Position numbers and translations under genes: made by a program. From contig NZ_FOXH01000004.1 of the NCBI RefSeq assembly GCF_900115665.1, positions 261,257 through 325,256 of the forward strand: a stretch of DNA of 64,000 nucleotides, in the 5' to 3' direction. The notes below the pieces were generated by a model, which saw only the letters and a list, made by a program, of their open reading frames with translations, searched no databases and was not told where the DNA came from. Of the stretch, positions 10,269 through 21,500 are shown piece after piece (positions within the stretch are counted from its first letter, which is position 1; each line of letters opens with the position of its first letter). Origin of the DNA: Pseudarcicella hirudinis (GTDB taxonomy: Bacteria > Bacteroidota > Bacteroidia > Cytophagales > Spirosomataceae).

Positions 10269-10696
10269 TGTTCATCTATTCTACAGAAGAATTCAAAAAT
10301 GAATTCGAGAAATTAATTAAAAATAACTCCTATAGAGACCTTGAAAAGGAAATTATTGAATACTTTTTTGATAAAAACATTCAGGATTTATGTTCAGGAA
10401 CAAGGTTAAATAATAGCAATGACGCGCCATACATTAAGAAAAGATTGAATGGCAAAGGAGGTTACAGAGTATATTTCTATCTCATCTTAAAAGATGATTG
10501 CCTGTATTTAATGTTCGTACACCCTAAAACCGGTTCTGAAGGATCAGACAATATTTCTAATGAATCTAAAGCACTTTTGTATAAGAAAGTTCTTGAATGT
10601 GTGAAAAGAAATACTCCGTTTTACAAAATTGAACTTCAGGTATTTGAAAATATTCAAAAATTAAAATTCATCCTTATCACACAAGAGAGCGACTAA
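10268..10696 (+). CDS. RelE/ParE-superfamily toxin-like protein (candidate)
   Basis: This 142-residue protein has the RelE/HigB-type core: a helical N-terminus, then APYIKKRLNGKGGYRVYFYLILKD followed in the next strand by LYLMFVHPKTG and a helix. The basic GKGGYR strand and the HPKTG turn occupy the positions where RelE-fold toxins place their RNA-contacting residues. It is translationally coupled to the upstream gene. If a toxin, it would act as a ribosome-dependent or free mRNA interferase. The similarity is read by eye and is moderate. Confidence 0.55.
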   Translation: MFIYSTEEFKNEFEKLIKNNSYRDLEKEIIEYFFDKNIQDLCSGTRLNNSNDAPYIKKRLNGKGGYRVYFYLILKDDCLYLMFVHPKTGSEGSDNISNESKALLYKKVLECVKRNTPFYKIELQVFENIQKLKFILITQESD

Positions 10697-10745
10697 GAAT
10701 ATCATACTCTCCTGTGTTTATTGGATTTTCCTGAACTTCTCCGGA

Positions 10746-11162
10746 TTACAATATCTGATTAAATTCTATTCTTTCGCCATCCGGCCCCAGAATATTAAAA
10801 TATTTGCAGCCCTTTTCCCAGAAAGGAAGGAAAACCGGTTCCGGTTCCAACACGATAAAATCAGCTGTTTTGAGTTTGTCAAAAACTACCATTATGTCTT
10901 CTACATCAAAAGCAATATGATCAATATGCCCATTTTTTCTTTGTCTGATTTCCTCCAGCTCTTTTTCCGGCATCTGGTATATTTCAACAATCACTTCACC
11001 GCTTTTCATCATGGCCACTTCCCCTTTTCCACCATTATATTCGAAAGAGGAAGACATCACATTTTCAAATCCGAGGCTTTTGTAAAATATTTCTGACCGT
11101 TCGAGGTTTGTTACCGGAATACCGATATGTTGAATCTTTTTTATGCTAATATTCATGCTCAT
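10746..11162 (-). CDS. VOC-family protein (methylmalonyl-CoA epimerase / glyoxalase-like)
   Basis: This 138-residue two-module VOC protein has metal-ligand patterns IQHIGIPV (His in strand 1), HIDHIAFDV (second-module His) and a C-terminal GPDGERIEF segment with the Glu ligand. The overall pattern is closest to methylmalonyl-CoA epimerase / lactoylglutathione-lyase-like members. It is not related to the other VOC gene beyond the fold. Substrate unknown. Confidence 0.85.
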   Translation of the reverse strand: MSMNISIKKIQHIGIPVTNLERSEIFYKSLGFENVMSSSFEYNGGKGEVAMMKSGEVIVEIYQMPEKELEEIRQRKNGHIDHIAFDVEDIMVVFDKLKTADFIVLEPEPVFLPFWEKGCKYFNILGPDGERIEFNQIL

Positions 11163-11721
11163 ATGAGTTTTATTATTGTTAAAAATGGTCTGTTTTCTTT
11201 AATCGAACAATTCCTGTTCTTCTGTATACTATGTTTTCCTTCCACCGGTTTTCAATACTAATGTTTCAGCACCAGCAGGACTTTCCTCCTTTTTGGAATG
11301 ATGTATGTCCTTAAAATCCCTGATTTTTGCTTAAATATTCCGGAAAAATAAAATGGAGAAAAGATTTTTAAAATCACCTTTGAATTTAGCTCTTCACCAT
11401 TTATGTGTGTAATACTAAAAATGAATCTGTTAGTAATCAATAAGACTTAAAATAATTTACTCAAAGAAAGTCTTGTTTGAAAGAATGGATAGTTTTACCC
11501 CATTTTGATATTCTCTTTAAATAATTGAACAGACGGGAGGCTAAAAAGTCTGGTTTGATAAGCCTTGCAATATTGTCAAACCAGCCTGTGGTAGCATCCC
11601 GCTTTTTGTATTGCGCAATATCATGAAATAATCTTTTGCCAGTAAGGAATCGGGGAATAATTAAGAAAAAACTAACGTTACGAAAACACACGTATATACA
11701 ACTGGGTGAAATGTATTTCTG
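11163..11721. other. Intergenic region, possibly with decayed coding sequence
   Basis: I see no gene I can support in these ~560 bases. A 76-codon minus-strand frame (11461-11691) encodes a basic peptide that matches no family I know and may be chance or the remnant of a lost gene. Confidence 0.35.
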
Positions 11722-12231
11722 CTATGATTTAATTATTTCAGTTATTCTGGCTAAATGGTGGTCATCGTGTTCTGCAACAAAAAGAAACAAATCCATTGTT
11801 CTCATTGGAGTTTTAAGTCTTGGATGCAAAGAAAACTTAAATATAGTTTCTTCATCAATGTCCTCCAGCTTACTCAAAGTCAGATTTCTAATTGCTCTGA
11901 ATTGCGACAAAAGATCTTCTATATCTTTTTCATTATGATTAGCTAAATCCGTTTGTGTATTCTGTAAATCAGTAGGTCTTAATTCCTTCTCGCTATTTAT
12001 AATGTCTTCAAATCGTCCTTGCCATAGTGGTTCAAGGTCAATAAGATGTCCGATATTTTCCTTAATTGTCCAGGTACCATTGATTTTTAATGATAACTTG
12101 TTTTCAGCAATAGATTTCACTTTATCCTCTAACCTTATTGGTGTCCCTAAAAGTCTTTCCAAAATAGAAGGAAATATATTCTGGTCTGTCAGGAAGTCAA
12201 AATTTCTGTCAAACCATTTTATTTGTTTCAT
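11722..12231 (-). CDS. DinB-family (putative metal-dependent) protein
   Basis: The 169-residue all-helical protein has the DinB/YfiT pattern. A His lies in IGHLIDLEPLW (about residue 60) and a C-terminal HDDHHLARI motif supplies the remaining metal ligands of the four-helix bundle. Members include damage-inducible proteins of unknown activity and thiol transferases (bacillithiol, mycothiol type). No neighbour points to a pathway. Confidence 0.8.
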   Translation of the reverse strand: MKQIKWFDRNFDFLTDQNIFPSILERLLGTPIRLEDKVKSIAENKLSLKINGTWTIKENIGHLIDLEPLWQGRFEDIINSEKELRPTDLQNTQTDLANHNEKDIEDLLSQFRAIRNLTLSKLEDIDEETIFKFSLHPRLKTPMRTMDLFLFVAEHDDHHLARITEIIKS

Positions 12232-12720
12232 GTTTTTCAGGTTTTAAGTTATAAAATTTAGTGTTACTGTATCTGGTTACTTAACTCGCTAATGCTGAAG
12301 CATTAACAAACAAATATGATTGAAATGCAACCGACCAGGCCTCAGCACAAATCTACATCAGAAATACGAAAATTCAATTACTTTCGCTTCTACCCTTTTA
12401 CCAGTACTTTTATACTGGGGAAAATTTAACAAATACTTTCACAAAGCGTCTGATTGGTAAGTTCACAAATATCAATACAAAAGAGCAAAACTAATCACTC
12501 TAGCAATAAACCAAATAATCAACGATTAAATCCAATTTTAATCATTCTTAAAAAATATTCTTAAATATATTTTGGCAATTAACATTTTTTTGCGCTATGT
12601 TTACCATCATATTCTAACAGGCAAAATTTGTTTTACACTCAGTTCAGCACCCTAAAAACCATTCTGCCTTTGGAATAACCTTTCATAAACCTCTTATTTA
12701 AATTCTACAAATGCTCTAAA
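12232..12720. other. AT-rich intergenic region upstream of the toxin locus
   Basis: I see no gene here. It contains a small perfect hairpin (stem TAATGCT) near 12290. It presumably carries the minus-strand promoter of the DinB-like gene and the promoter of the secreted-protein/RHS gene train that follows. Confidence 0.4.
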
Positions 12721-13554
12721 ATGAAAAACATTATTTACCGTTCTGCCTTTATTACCTTGTTTGCTCTACTTCAATTTGATTCATTCTCCCAGATTAAATT
12801 CAAACTTGAACGGCTTGACCTTAACAGTTACAGACTGAGTTTAGTATGTCAAAAAAGTCTGTCTTCCTCTGAAAGTATCACCGGAACCATGCAGATTTCT
12901 ATGAGAGCCAGATCCTCCGACGGATTTATCATGGATCAGCCTATATCTGTTAATCCTGAAGTTAAATGGGCAATCGGAACCATTCTGAAATCTCCCAAAG
13001 AAAACCCGGATTATGATTATTTTGCTGTGACTCTGAGTACTATGGCTATTAAGGATTTCCTCTATAAAGAAGGGGTAGATATTCCACTTTTTACCTTTAA
13101 AAATATAGGTTCAAATCCTAAAGCTTCTATTCATCTGATTGACAATGAAACGGATCAACTGGCCACAGACCCCGGTAGCTCGTTTAATATCAGAAATCAT
13201 ATCAGTATTATCGGTTATGGCTTTAAAAATTCCTATGTGGGGAATATAGAATCTGAAGCTGAAAACGCTCTTCCCTTACTTCGGGGCATTAAATTATCCC
13301 CAAATCCGGCCAATACTTATACCAGAGTAGAATGGCAAAATCTGATCGAGCACGAAAAAGGTGTACAGGTTGCCCTTTCTATCGTGAATGTACAAAATGG
13401 TGTTGAAATCGAAAGAAAAGCTGTTGAATCTGAGATAGGCGAATTTAGCCAGGAATTAGACCTGAGTAATTATACTATAGGAAATTATCTGGTATATCTC
13501 CTCAGAAACGGGGTTCGGACAGGTAATGCCCTTAAGCTTCAGGTATTTCATTAA
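12721..13554 (+). CDS. Secreted protein with T9SS type A C-terminal sorting domain
   Basis: This 277-residue protein has a signal peptide (ending near SFSQ, residue 24) and an N-terminal beta-rich domain of unknown role. The last ~85 residues look like a Por/T9SS C-terminal sorting domain: SPNPANTYTRVEW, later a LSIVNVQNG strand, then LDLSNYTIGNYLVYL. It should be exported through the Sec system and the type IX secretion system to the surface. It is first in a co-oriented train with the Kelch, SpvB-like and RHS genes, so it may be an accessory of that system. Confidence 0.75.
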   Translation: MKNIIYRSAFITLFALLQFDSFSQIKFKLERLDLNSYRLSLVCQKSLSSSESITGTMQISMRARSSDGFIMDQPISVNPEVKWAIGTILKSPKENPDYDYFAVTLSTMAIKDFLYKEGVDIPLFTFKNIGSNPKASIHLIDNETDQLATDPGSSFNIRNHISIIGYGFKNSYVGNIESEAENALPLLRGIKLSPNPANTYTRVEWQNLIEHEKGVQVALSIVNVQNGVEIERKAVESEIGEFSQELDLSNYTIGNYLVYLLRNGVRTGNALKLQVFH

Positions 13555-13677
13555 TTCATCTGACTATTCCATCAATTAAACACTGCTATATTCCATGCAC
13601 CAGCCAGGAATATTACAACAAATGCTTTAAAACAGTATTTGCATGCGCCTGTGTATAACCTTAATAAAATCCTCTTT

Positions 13678-15048
13678 ATGAAAAGATCAATATTAATCTT
13701 GTTTTTGCTGTCCGTATCCTTCCTTAATTATTCACAAAGCTGGCAGAAAATCAAAATTGCTAAAAAAGTTCAGGTTCCTGCGAAAGATACACCCACCAAG
13801 TTTCTGAAAGATACCCTTGAAAGAATGCAGCGCCTGAATCGTCAAAGGCCTTTTAAAGATTTGGATTATGATTATGGCTCAGAGGATACTCCGGCTCCCA
13901 GAGAAGGGGCATTGAGCTGGCAGGATGATTCCGGTAAATTCTGGGTATTTGGTGGTATAGGGATTGATGATGACTATAATTCCGGATTGTTTCAGGATTT
14001 ATGGCAATATACTCCTTCCAATACTACCTGGAAACTTGTGAAAGGCTCCAGAAAAGTACTTTTGGGCAGATCAGACAATGCACAGGATATTCCTTTGCCA
14101 AGAAGAGATGCCATGACATGGGTTGATAAAAACGGGGATTTATGGCTGTTTGGAGGAAGAGACTACAGTGACAATCTGCATTATGATGACATGTGGAAAT
14201 TTACGGCAAAAAGTGGTATCTGGTCTGCAATTTCCGGCACAGGAAAGTTTAACATTAAAAGCAAACGCGGGAATAAAAAGAAAGCCAATACCGGTGATTT
14301 TCCCGGAAGTCGTTCTGCTGCTTCATGCTGGACAGACCAATCCGGAACCATGTGGATGTTCGGAGGAGTAAGTTCGGGAGAGAATGGAGGCGAAGATGAT
14401 TATTATAATGACCTCTGGCAGTTTGATTCTAAAAAGCAGCAATGGGCCTGGATAAGTGGAGAAGATAAACCCAATGTAAAGACCAAGCATGGCAAAAAAG
14501 GAAAGGAAGATTCACAAATTCTACCAAGTCCCCGCATGAAAACGGCAGTATGGTATGATGCTGCTGCCAACAAATTATGGCTCTATGGCGGATATGGAGC
14601 AGATACCACCGGAGCCCGCGGAGGAGGCCTGGCAGATATGTGGAATTATGATATAAAAAAAGATGTATGGACATGGATTTCAGGAACAGATGCCCTTTAC
14701 TCCGATTCTGAATACGGTATTATAGACCGGGAAACCGAAATTTCACATCCGGGCTATCGATATGGCGCCATCACATGGCAGGATCGTTCCGGAAATTTCT
14801 GGTTATACGGTGGTCAAAACCGCCTTTCAGGAAATAGCATTTCTATTAATCCTTTTCTATGGAGGTTCAATATGAAAAGCCAGCGATGGGCTAATATGAC
14901 TTCTCCGGTTACGGCTAATATTACCTCAGGAGGATGTTCTTTTATTGATCCGGACGGAGGATTAATGATATTCGGAGGTACCAAGCTCGATCCTTATACG
15001 CTTCAAACCAGACCTGTAAATGACATTTGGAAGATCAACACAAAATAA
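13678..15048 (+). CDS. Secreted Kelch-repeat beta-propeller protein
   Basis: The 456-residue protein begins at the ATG giving a signal peptide (MKRSILILFLLSVSFLNYSQ); an in-frame upstream ATG would add 13 non-signal residues. It contains six Kelch-type blades with W-x-D-x-x-G-x-(F/L)-W-(V/L/M)-(F/Y)-G-G motifs, for example in SGKFWVFGG, NGDLWLFGG and SGTMWMFGG. It is probably a surface or periplasmic protein-protein interaction module. It lies directly upstream of the SpvB-like gene. Proteins of this kind often precede RHS genes in Bacteroidota, but a functional link is inference. Confidence 0.8.
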   Translation: MKRSILILFLLSVSFLNYSQSWQKIKIAKKVQVPAKDTPTKFLKDTLERMQRLNRQRPFKDLDYDYGSEDTPAPREGALSWQDDSGKFWVFGGIGIDDDYNSGLFQDLWQYTPSNTTWKLVKGSRKVLLGRSDNAQDIPLPRRDAMTWVDKNGDLWLFGGRDYSDNLHYDDMWKFTAKSGIWSAISGTGKFNIKSKRGNKKKANTGDFPGSRSAASCWTDQSGTMWMFGGVSSGENGGEDDYYNDLWQFDSKKQQWAWISGEDKPNVKTKHGKKGKEDSQILPSPRMKTAVWYDAAANKLWLYGGYGADTTGARGGGLADMWNYDIKKDVWTWISGTDALYSDSEYGIIDRETEISHPGYRYGAITWQDRSGNFWLYGGQNRLSGNSISINPFLWRFNMKSQRWANMTSPVTANITSGGCSFIDPDGGLMIFGGTKLDPYTLQTRPVNDIWKINTK

Positions 15049-15052
15049 TATT

Positions 15053-18000
15053 ATGAAACCTACACTTAAATTTCTCTTCACCATGCTGTTGGGTGTTGCT
15101 GCGATCCAGCTTAATGCCCAAAGAAACAATGTCATAGCACCTTCTCCTCAGGCTGCCAGTCTGGGAAAATTCGGAGAAATTCCTGTAAATATAAGTACAG
15201 GAGCCATGAATTATAGCATTCCCTTATTAACTCTTACAGAAGGGAGTCTTTCTATACCTGTATCTCTGGCTTATAATTACAACGGATTCAGACCATCTGA
15301 AGAACCCGGATGGGCAGGTTTGGGCTGGTCATTACAGGCAGGCGGAGTAATTACCAGAACCGTTCAGGGCATTAAGGACGAGTATGCCAACAGAGGGTAT
15401 TTTTACAAAGGAGCACTTATTAAAGATTTTGTGGATGCCCCGAATCTAACTAAAATGAATAATCTGAATATAGAAAGTGGTTATAATGACAGCCAGCCGG
15501 ATATCTTTCATTTTTCTTTCGGTGGATACTCCGGAAAGTTTGTTTTTGATGAAAATGGAACACCTAGAATCATTTCCGATCAGAAAATCAAAATAGAGAG
15601 AGGCACTCTTGTCAATGATCTGGTGCATACTTCATCTGATCAAAGTATTAGTTCTTTTACCCTCACTACAGAAGATGGAACAAAATACTTTTTCAATAAT
15701 TATGAGTTTTCAAGGAGTGATTTTATGTCTGAAATGCGTTGGACTACTTCTGCCTGGCATTTGTCAGAAATTGTTAACCTGGAAGGGGACAGAATTAAAT
15801 TCTATTATACAGCCATTAACAGCACTAAGCCCAGAATACAGCTAAGTATATCCGATACCAAAAGCTGGGGCTTGTACACAAGCGGTACTATCAGTGGCAG
15901 CAATGGTTCAAGCAATTCAAACATTGCCTATAATTATTCAGAAGAAATTTTCCTGACTAAAATTGAAGGCACCAACTGGGAGGTTGAGTTTAACTCTTCT
16001 GAACGAATAAAGGTTGTCAATACATTGAATAGTTATTCGCGGAAATTGGATAACATTCAATTGTTTGATAAAACTGTAAGTCCAAGACAATTTCTCAAGA
16101 AATTTCTTTTCAATTATAATACTGACAGCAGCCTGAGACTGGCACTGATGAGTGTACAGGAATATTTTAGTGAGAATGATAAAGCCAATCCTTACTTTTT
16201 TACCTATAACAATATTCCATCCAATAATATAAACGGAGATTCCCGGTCTATAGATTATTGGGGGTATTACAATGGACAACCCAATACCAGCCTGATTCCT
16301 GTTAATACGGGAAATGCTGATATGGAACCCCGTCTTAACTTTACTTTGATGGGTGCCATGTCGAAAATTATTTACCCCACCCAGGGGTACACCACTATTG
16401 AATATGAGCAGAATGATTACAGCTATAATCAGGCTACAGTGGCCCAGGTTAAAAAGATTGTGGAAGATACCCGGACATTCTGGTGGGACGTTACCAGCAG
16501 CGGGACAAATAAAAGCACAAATGTTCCTGTAACTGTTTCAGTTCCCACAAAATGTAAAATAAAACTGAAAGCCCAGGGGGGCTCCAACTCAGTATGCTAT
16601 ACCTACAACGGTCAGAACCTTGACACATATCAGGAAATCACACTGCAACCTGGTACTTATAATGATACGGATTTCCTCAATCTTAATATTTTTTATCCCT
16701 GTAATCAGACCTTGAATCAAGTAGGCACCAATATTATTATTTCCTTATCCATTTTTAACGAAACTACTTCTAATCTGGGTAACTGCGGTGGATTGAGGGT
16801 AAAGAATATGGCTGATTATCCTAATAATAATTTCAACAGCCAACCAGTGTTCAGGGAGTTCTTTTATAAGGATTTTGCCAACCCGAGTTTGTCAAGCGGT
16901 ATGCTTGGGCCACAGGCTTATTATAATCTTAGCATGTCAGCAGGTACTACCTCGTTCAATTTGTTCCGTTCACAGGCATTCAACTCTATGTCCTCACTAC
17001 CTCTGTATTATTATAATGTAGAAGAAAGGATGGGTACCCAGAGCAAGCTTTATACTTTTACCTCCTATAAAGACAACACAGATAATTCAGGCCAAAGTGC
17101 TTTCTTATTTCATAAATCTTCAGCTAATGCAATATTTGAAGGTAGTGCAAACAAAGAATTAGGAGCCTATGAATCTTATGATTTTGCCAGATCACTTCCT
17201 AAATCAACCATATATAAGAACAACAGCTCAGGAGTTACCGCTTATAGCAGTACACAGAGCTTCTATATCGGAGCTCCTCAATATCAGATACCAAGTATTC
17301 ATAATGAATATTTATTTCCTTATGACATAAACAATGGTGTGTCTGGTATTACAACCTATAGTGTATATTATGTAAAAACTTATTACACTATTTCAGGTTG
17401 GCCAAGAAAAGCAAGTGAAGTAACAGTAGATAATGGCTCAACCGGAACCAGTCCGGTAACTGTTTCTACTTCTTATCAATACGATAACCCCTCCCATTTA
17501 CAGGTTACAAGACAACGGATTACTCAAAGTGATGCTACAATACTCGAAACCAACTATAAGTATCCTCTGGATTATTCATCGGTAACGGGTAAGGCAGCCT
17601 TCATTACACAAATGATTAATGATAATGTAGTGAATATTCCGCTTGAAAAGCTGGTGGAGCAGGAATATGGGAGTACCAGAAATGTCCTTGGTGCTGAGGT
17701 TAATACCTATAAAACCTATAGCAGTTCGAATCCTTCCAGAGCTACTTTAATTTTGCCTTACAAGAATTTCACATATAACAATGCCAATCCGGTCAGCGAA
17801 AGTAGTTTTACCAGATATGACGGCCTTTCCGATTCTCCTTCCAATTCATTTTACAGAGAGTTATCAAATTATACCTATCTGGTCAACAATGGCTTAAAAG
17901 CCAATCTGGTAGAACAGTCTATTAATAGTGGCAAGTACAAATCTGTCTATTTATGGGGATATAACTGGCAATATCCTTTGGCAAAAATTGAAAATACTGA

Positions 18001-18574
18001 CTATGCCAGTGTAGCAGCCGGACTGACGGCCATTTCCAGTTCTCCTTCTTCACTGAATGCTACTACTGACGAAACTACTTTAAGAGCCAGAATGAACTTA
18101 TTGAGAGATAACCTTGCAGGAACTTTGATAAATAGTTACACATATAAACCAATCAGAGGAACTTCTTCCGTAACTACTCCGAATAAATTATCTACTTTTT
18201 ATTCATATGATAACCTGGGCAGGCTGTCAACTATAAAAGATAATAATCAGAATGTCCAGAAGCATTATATGTACCATTATTCAGGTCAAAGCGGAGAAAT
18301 ATATTCTACGATCGACTGGGATCCCGCTGCCATAAGCTGTGTAGTGAATAATAATGGTACAATCACTATGACCGTTGGAGTAACAGGACTTGTCAGTCCG
18401 GCGTATGCTGAGTTTACGGTAGATGCCGGAGTAACCTGGCAAAGAGCCAATATCGGAGATGCCTATTTTCTGGTTTCTTTTCCTTACAGCCCGGCGGGCA
18501 TTGTAGGATTTGATGCCCGAGCTTCGGATTTACGAGGAAGAACAATTACAGGTTTTCTACAGAAATGTCAATAA
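15053..18574 (+). CDS. SpvB-like / YD-repeat secreted protein (TcB-type N-terminal part)
   Basis: The 1173-residue protein starts at the ATG giving a signal peptide that ends in LNAQ. The N-terminal region (about 30-120) matches the SpvB/TcdB-like beta domain (FGEIPVNISTGAMNYSIPL, PGWAGLGWSL). A long beta-rich region with scattered YD-like motifs such as YSYDNLGRLSTIKDNNQN follows, ending in a short Ig-like domain. In toxin complexes, SpvB- and RHS-type proteins together form the shell that encloses and delivers the toxin. Here the two are separate adjacent genes, which suggests a two-piece cocoon. The cargo would be the C-terminus of the next protein. Confidence 0.75.
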   Translation: MKPTLKFLFTMLLGVAAIQLNAQRNNVIAPSPQAASLGKFGEIPVNISTGAMNYSIPLLTLTEGSLSIPVSLAYNYNGFRPSEEPGWAGLGWSLQAGGVITRTVQGIKDEYANRGYFYKGALIKDFVDAPNLTKMNNLNIESGYNDSQPDIFHFSFGGYSGKFVFDENGTPRIISDQKIKIERGTLVNDLVHTSSDQSISSFTLTTEDGTKYFFNNYEFSRSDFMSEMRWTTSAWHLSEIVNLEGDRIKFYYTAINSTKPRIQLSISDTKSWGLYTSGTISGSNGSSNSNIAYNYSEEIFLTKIEGTNWEVEFNSSERIKVVNTLNSYSRKLDNIQLFDKTVSPRQFLKKFLFNYNTDSSLRLALMSVQEYFSENDKANPYFFTYNNIPSNNINGDSRSIDYWGYYNGQPNTSLIPVNTGNADMEPRLNFTLMGAMSKIIYPTQGYTTIEYEQNDYSYNQATVAQVKKIVEDTRTFWWDVTSSGTNKSTNVPVTVSVPTKCKIKLKAQGGSNSVCYTYNGQNLDTYQEITLQPGTYNDTDFLNLNIFYPCNQTLNQVGTNIIISLSIFNETTSNLGNCGGLRVKNMADYPNNNFNSQPVFREFFYKDFANPSLSSGMLGPQAYYNLSMSAGTTSFNLFRSQAFNSMSSLPLYYYNVEERMGTQSKLYTFTSYKDNTDNSGQSAFLFHKSSANAIFEGSANKELGAYESYDFARSLPKSTIYKNNSSGVTAYSSTQSFYIGAPQYQIPSIHNEYLFPYDINNGVSGITTYSVYYVKTYYTISGWPRKASEVTVDNGSTGTSPVTVSTSYQYDNPSHLQVTRQRITQSDATILETNYKYPLDYSSVTGKAAFITQMINDNVVNIPLEKLVEQEYGSTRNVLGAEVNTYKTYSSSNPSRATLILPYKNFTYNNANPVSESSFTRYDGLSDSPSNSFYRELSNYTYLVNNGLKANLVEQSINSGKYKSVYLWGYNWQYPLAKIENTDYASVAAGLTAISSSPSSLNATTDETTLRARMNLLRDNLAGTLINSYTYKPIRGTSSVTTPNKLSTFYSYDNLGRLSTIKDNNQNVQKHYMYHYSGQSGEIYSTIDWDPAAISCVVNNNGTITMTVGVTGLVSPAYAEFTVDAGVTWQRANIGDAYFLVSFPYSPAGIVGFDARASDLRGRTITGFLQKCQ

Positions 18575-18590
18575 TTAAACCTACATCCTG

Positions 18591-21500
18591 ATGAAAAAGA
18601 ACATATTATACTTGTTATTCTTTATATGCCTGAGCATTGAAACCTTTGCTCAAAGCCTTACAATCAGTAAAAATGCAGTACTGGAAGGATCACCCAGAGA
18701 AGCATCTACCTATGAGCCTGATGCCAAAGACCCTTCTAAATCATCTGTTAAAATTCAGTATTTCGATGGGTTAGGGAGACCCCTGCAGACCTTAGGTTTA
18801 CAAAGCTCTCCGCTTAAAAGAGATATTATTGAGAGCTCAGTATCTTATGATGCCATGGGAAGAAAAAAGAGGAGTGATTTGCCCATGCCTTCCCGGGATT
18901 TTACGGGTTATTATCAGAATGGACTTGCTACGGATTATTTTGGATTTTACCGTCAAAACACAGCCTATAGCTCACTCACTTCTTTTGATAGTGATCCATC
19001 TCAAAGAGTATTGACCCAAATGGGGCCTGGGGATAGCTTCGCTAATTACAACAAAGTTGTCACTTACAAATATGAAGCAGACAATGGTGTTTTGAACTTT
19101 CAGATTGCTAGTGACGGAGGTATCAGTAATGTGGTTGGTACATATGGTTATCCGGGAGGTACCCTTTTCAAGCGCACTACTATTAATGAACAAAATCAGG
19201 ACGTCATAGAATACGTTGATAAAAGAGGATTAACTGTTCAGAAGAGTGTCCGGTTTGGTACAGGAGCTACAGATTATGCTATAACCCGTTATATCTACGA
19301 TACCATGGGCAGACTCAGATATGTGATTCCGCCAAAAGCATACCCTACTCTTCCCAATTTTCTTTCAAAAGCCAATGCCATTCTTAACGGCGGGTTTTAT
19401 ATCTATGATTATGATGAAAAGGGACGGGTAATCAAAAAATATATTCCGGATGGCGGTTCAGTAAATATGGTGTATGACCAAATGGACAGAGTGGTTTTAA
19501 CTCAAAACAGTAAACAAGCCGCTGAGAACAAATGGACTTTTTTCAAGTATGATAAATCAGGCAGAAACATCCTGAAAGGAGAAGTGATAAATTCCTCATC
19601 TCAGGCTACTTTACAATCCAATTTTAATACAATAACCAATATTTACGAGATATATAATGCCAGCGGAACTTTTGGTTACAGTAATCAGAGTTTTCCCATA
19701 ACTATTAATGACAGTGACGTCCAGGAAGCCAGTTATTACGATAACTACACCTGGCTGGGTGGACAGTACGGATTTCAGACCAATAGCAATTATCCCCTCT
19801 CTCCTTATAATAATGCTACCGGATTAGTCACTGGCCACAGAAAGAGAAATCTGCAAAATACCGGACAAATTCTAATAGATGTAAACTACTATGATGATAA
19901 TAACCGGGTAATTCAAATACAGAATACCCATATTCTGGGAGGAACCAATATCATTTTCAATAAATACAACTTTCCGGGAGAGCTTATTTCTACAACAACT
20001 ATCTATCGTCAATCGGGCAAAGCTGATGTTAATACCCTGACAGAATATGAGATGGATCATATTGGCAGAAAGGTGAAAATGACGCATAAAATTGACAATA
20101 ATGTTGTAAAGACGGTTAAATACTATTATGATGAAATTGGCAGAATGTCTTCGAAAGTCATTCCTACTTCTGCGGCTACCAGTCCTGCTTACTCTCAGCT
20201 TTCTTTAAAAGTTTTCCTTCAGGGAGCTTATGATGCTAACAGTGGTATTATGACGGGGTCGCTAAAAGCCCTTAATCTTTTACCGAAAAACGAACCATAC
20301 AGCTTATACAATAAATACAGTTTTATTGATCCTACAGAAAATAAGCCAATGGCTAACTCTGTACTCAATGTTTTGGGGAGCAATGAAATAGTTGACTGGA
20401 TTGTGGTAGAATTAAGAGATTTACCAGATAGAGTAGTTGCCAACAAAGCCTTTGTATTAAAAAGAGATGGAAATGTAGTTAATCCTGAGGATGGCACTTA
20501 TGCTTTGAAAATGAAAGCACCACCGGGTAATTATTATGTTTCCATCAGGCATAGAAATCACCTTCCGGTAATGACTAAATTTCAGATAGCTTTGTCTTCG
20601 GGTTCTGCTACAATGGTTGACCTGATTAACTCTCCAACACTTTATACCAGTACAGGCATTAACACTCCGGCCAAAATAGTGAACGGAAAAACACTGCTTT
20701 GGGCAGGAGATGCCAATAAGGATGGACAGGTTATTTTCCAGGGGTCTGCCAATGATGTTATGCCAATTTATAATGAGGTCATGTATTCTCCTGAAAATAC
20801 CATAAATAGTTCAGCTTATGTCCTTAAAAAAGTATATCGGGCAGAAGATGTGAATATGGATGCCCAGGTAATTTATACCGGACCGGGAAATGACCAGGAT
20901 ATGATTCTGTATAACGTGGTCAATCATCCCGAAAATACACAGCAAAGCAATACTTTCGTCATTAAAAATCCCCTAGTTACTAATTCATATTCCGATAATA
21001 CAGCTACAGGTATTCTACAGAAAACAGACTATAGGTATAATATCCGCGGTGGACTGAATTGCATCAATTGTAATACATTAGGAGATGTTACACTAAATAC
21101 TGCTGAAAATGACCTCTTTTCATTAAGATTATCCTATGATGAGACTTTACAATATTTTGATGGTAATATTGGTTCTCAGTACTATTTGAGTAAAATTGAT
21201 AATAAACAGCGCAGATACAATTATTCCTATGATCTGAGCAGCAGGCTTACCTCAGCCTCTTATGATGGTGGAGAAGCGAATGAAAATTATGCCATGAACA
21301 ATGTCAGCTATGACCTGAATGGTAACATTTTGAGCCTGAATCGTTATGGGCCAATTAATACCAGTTATGGAATAATTGACCAACTGACATATGGTTATTC
21401 CGGTAACAGCAACAGGTTGTCATATGTCAATGATGCGGTAACAGGCAATAATGATGTCGGAGATTTCAGAAATAATAATACTGGGACGGATGATTATGAT

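Noticed and set aside
11461-11691. Minus-strand 76-codon frame as a gene
   Set aside because: It is basic and Phe-rich without a recognisable domain and stands alone in a poorly conserved-looking gap; kept only as possible debris.
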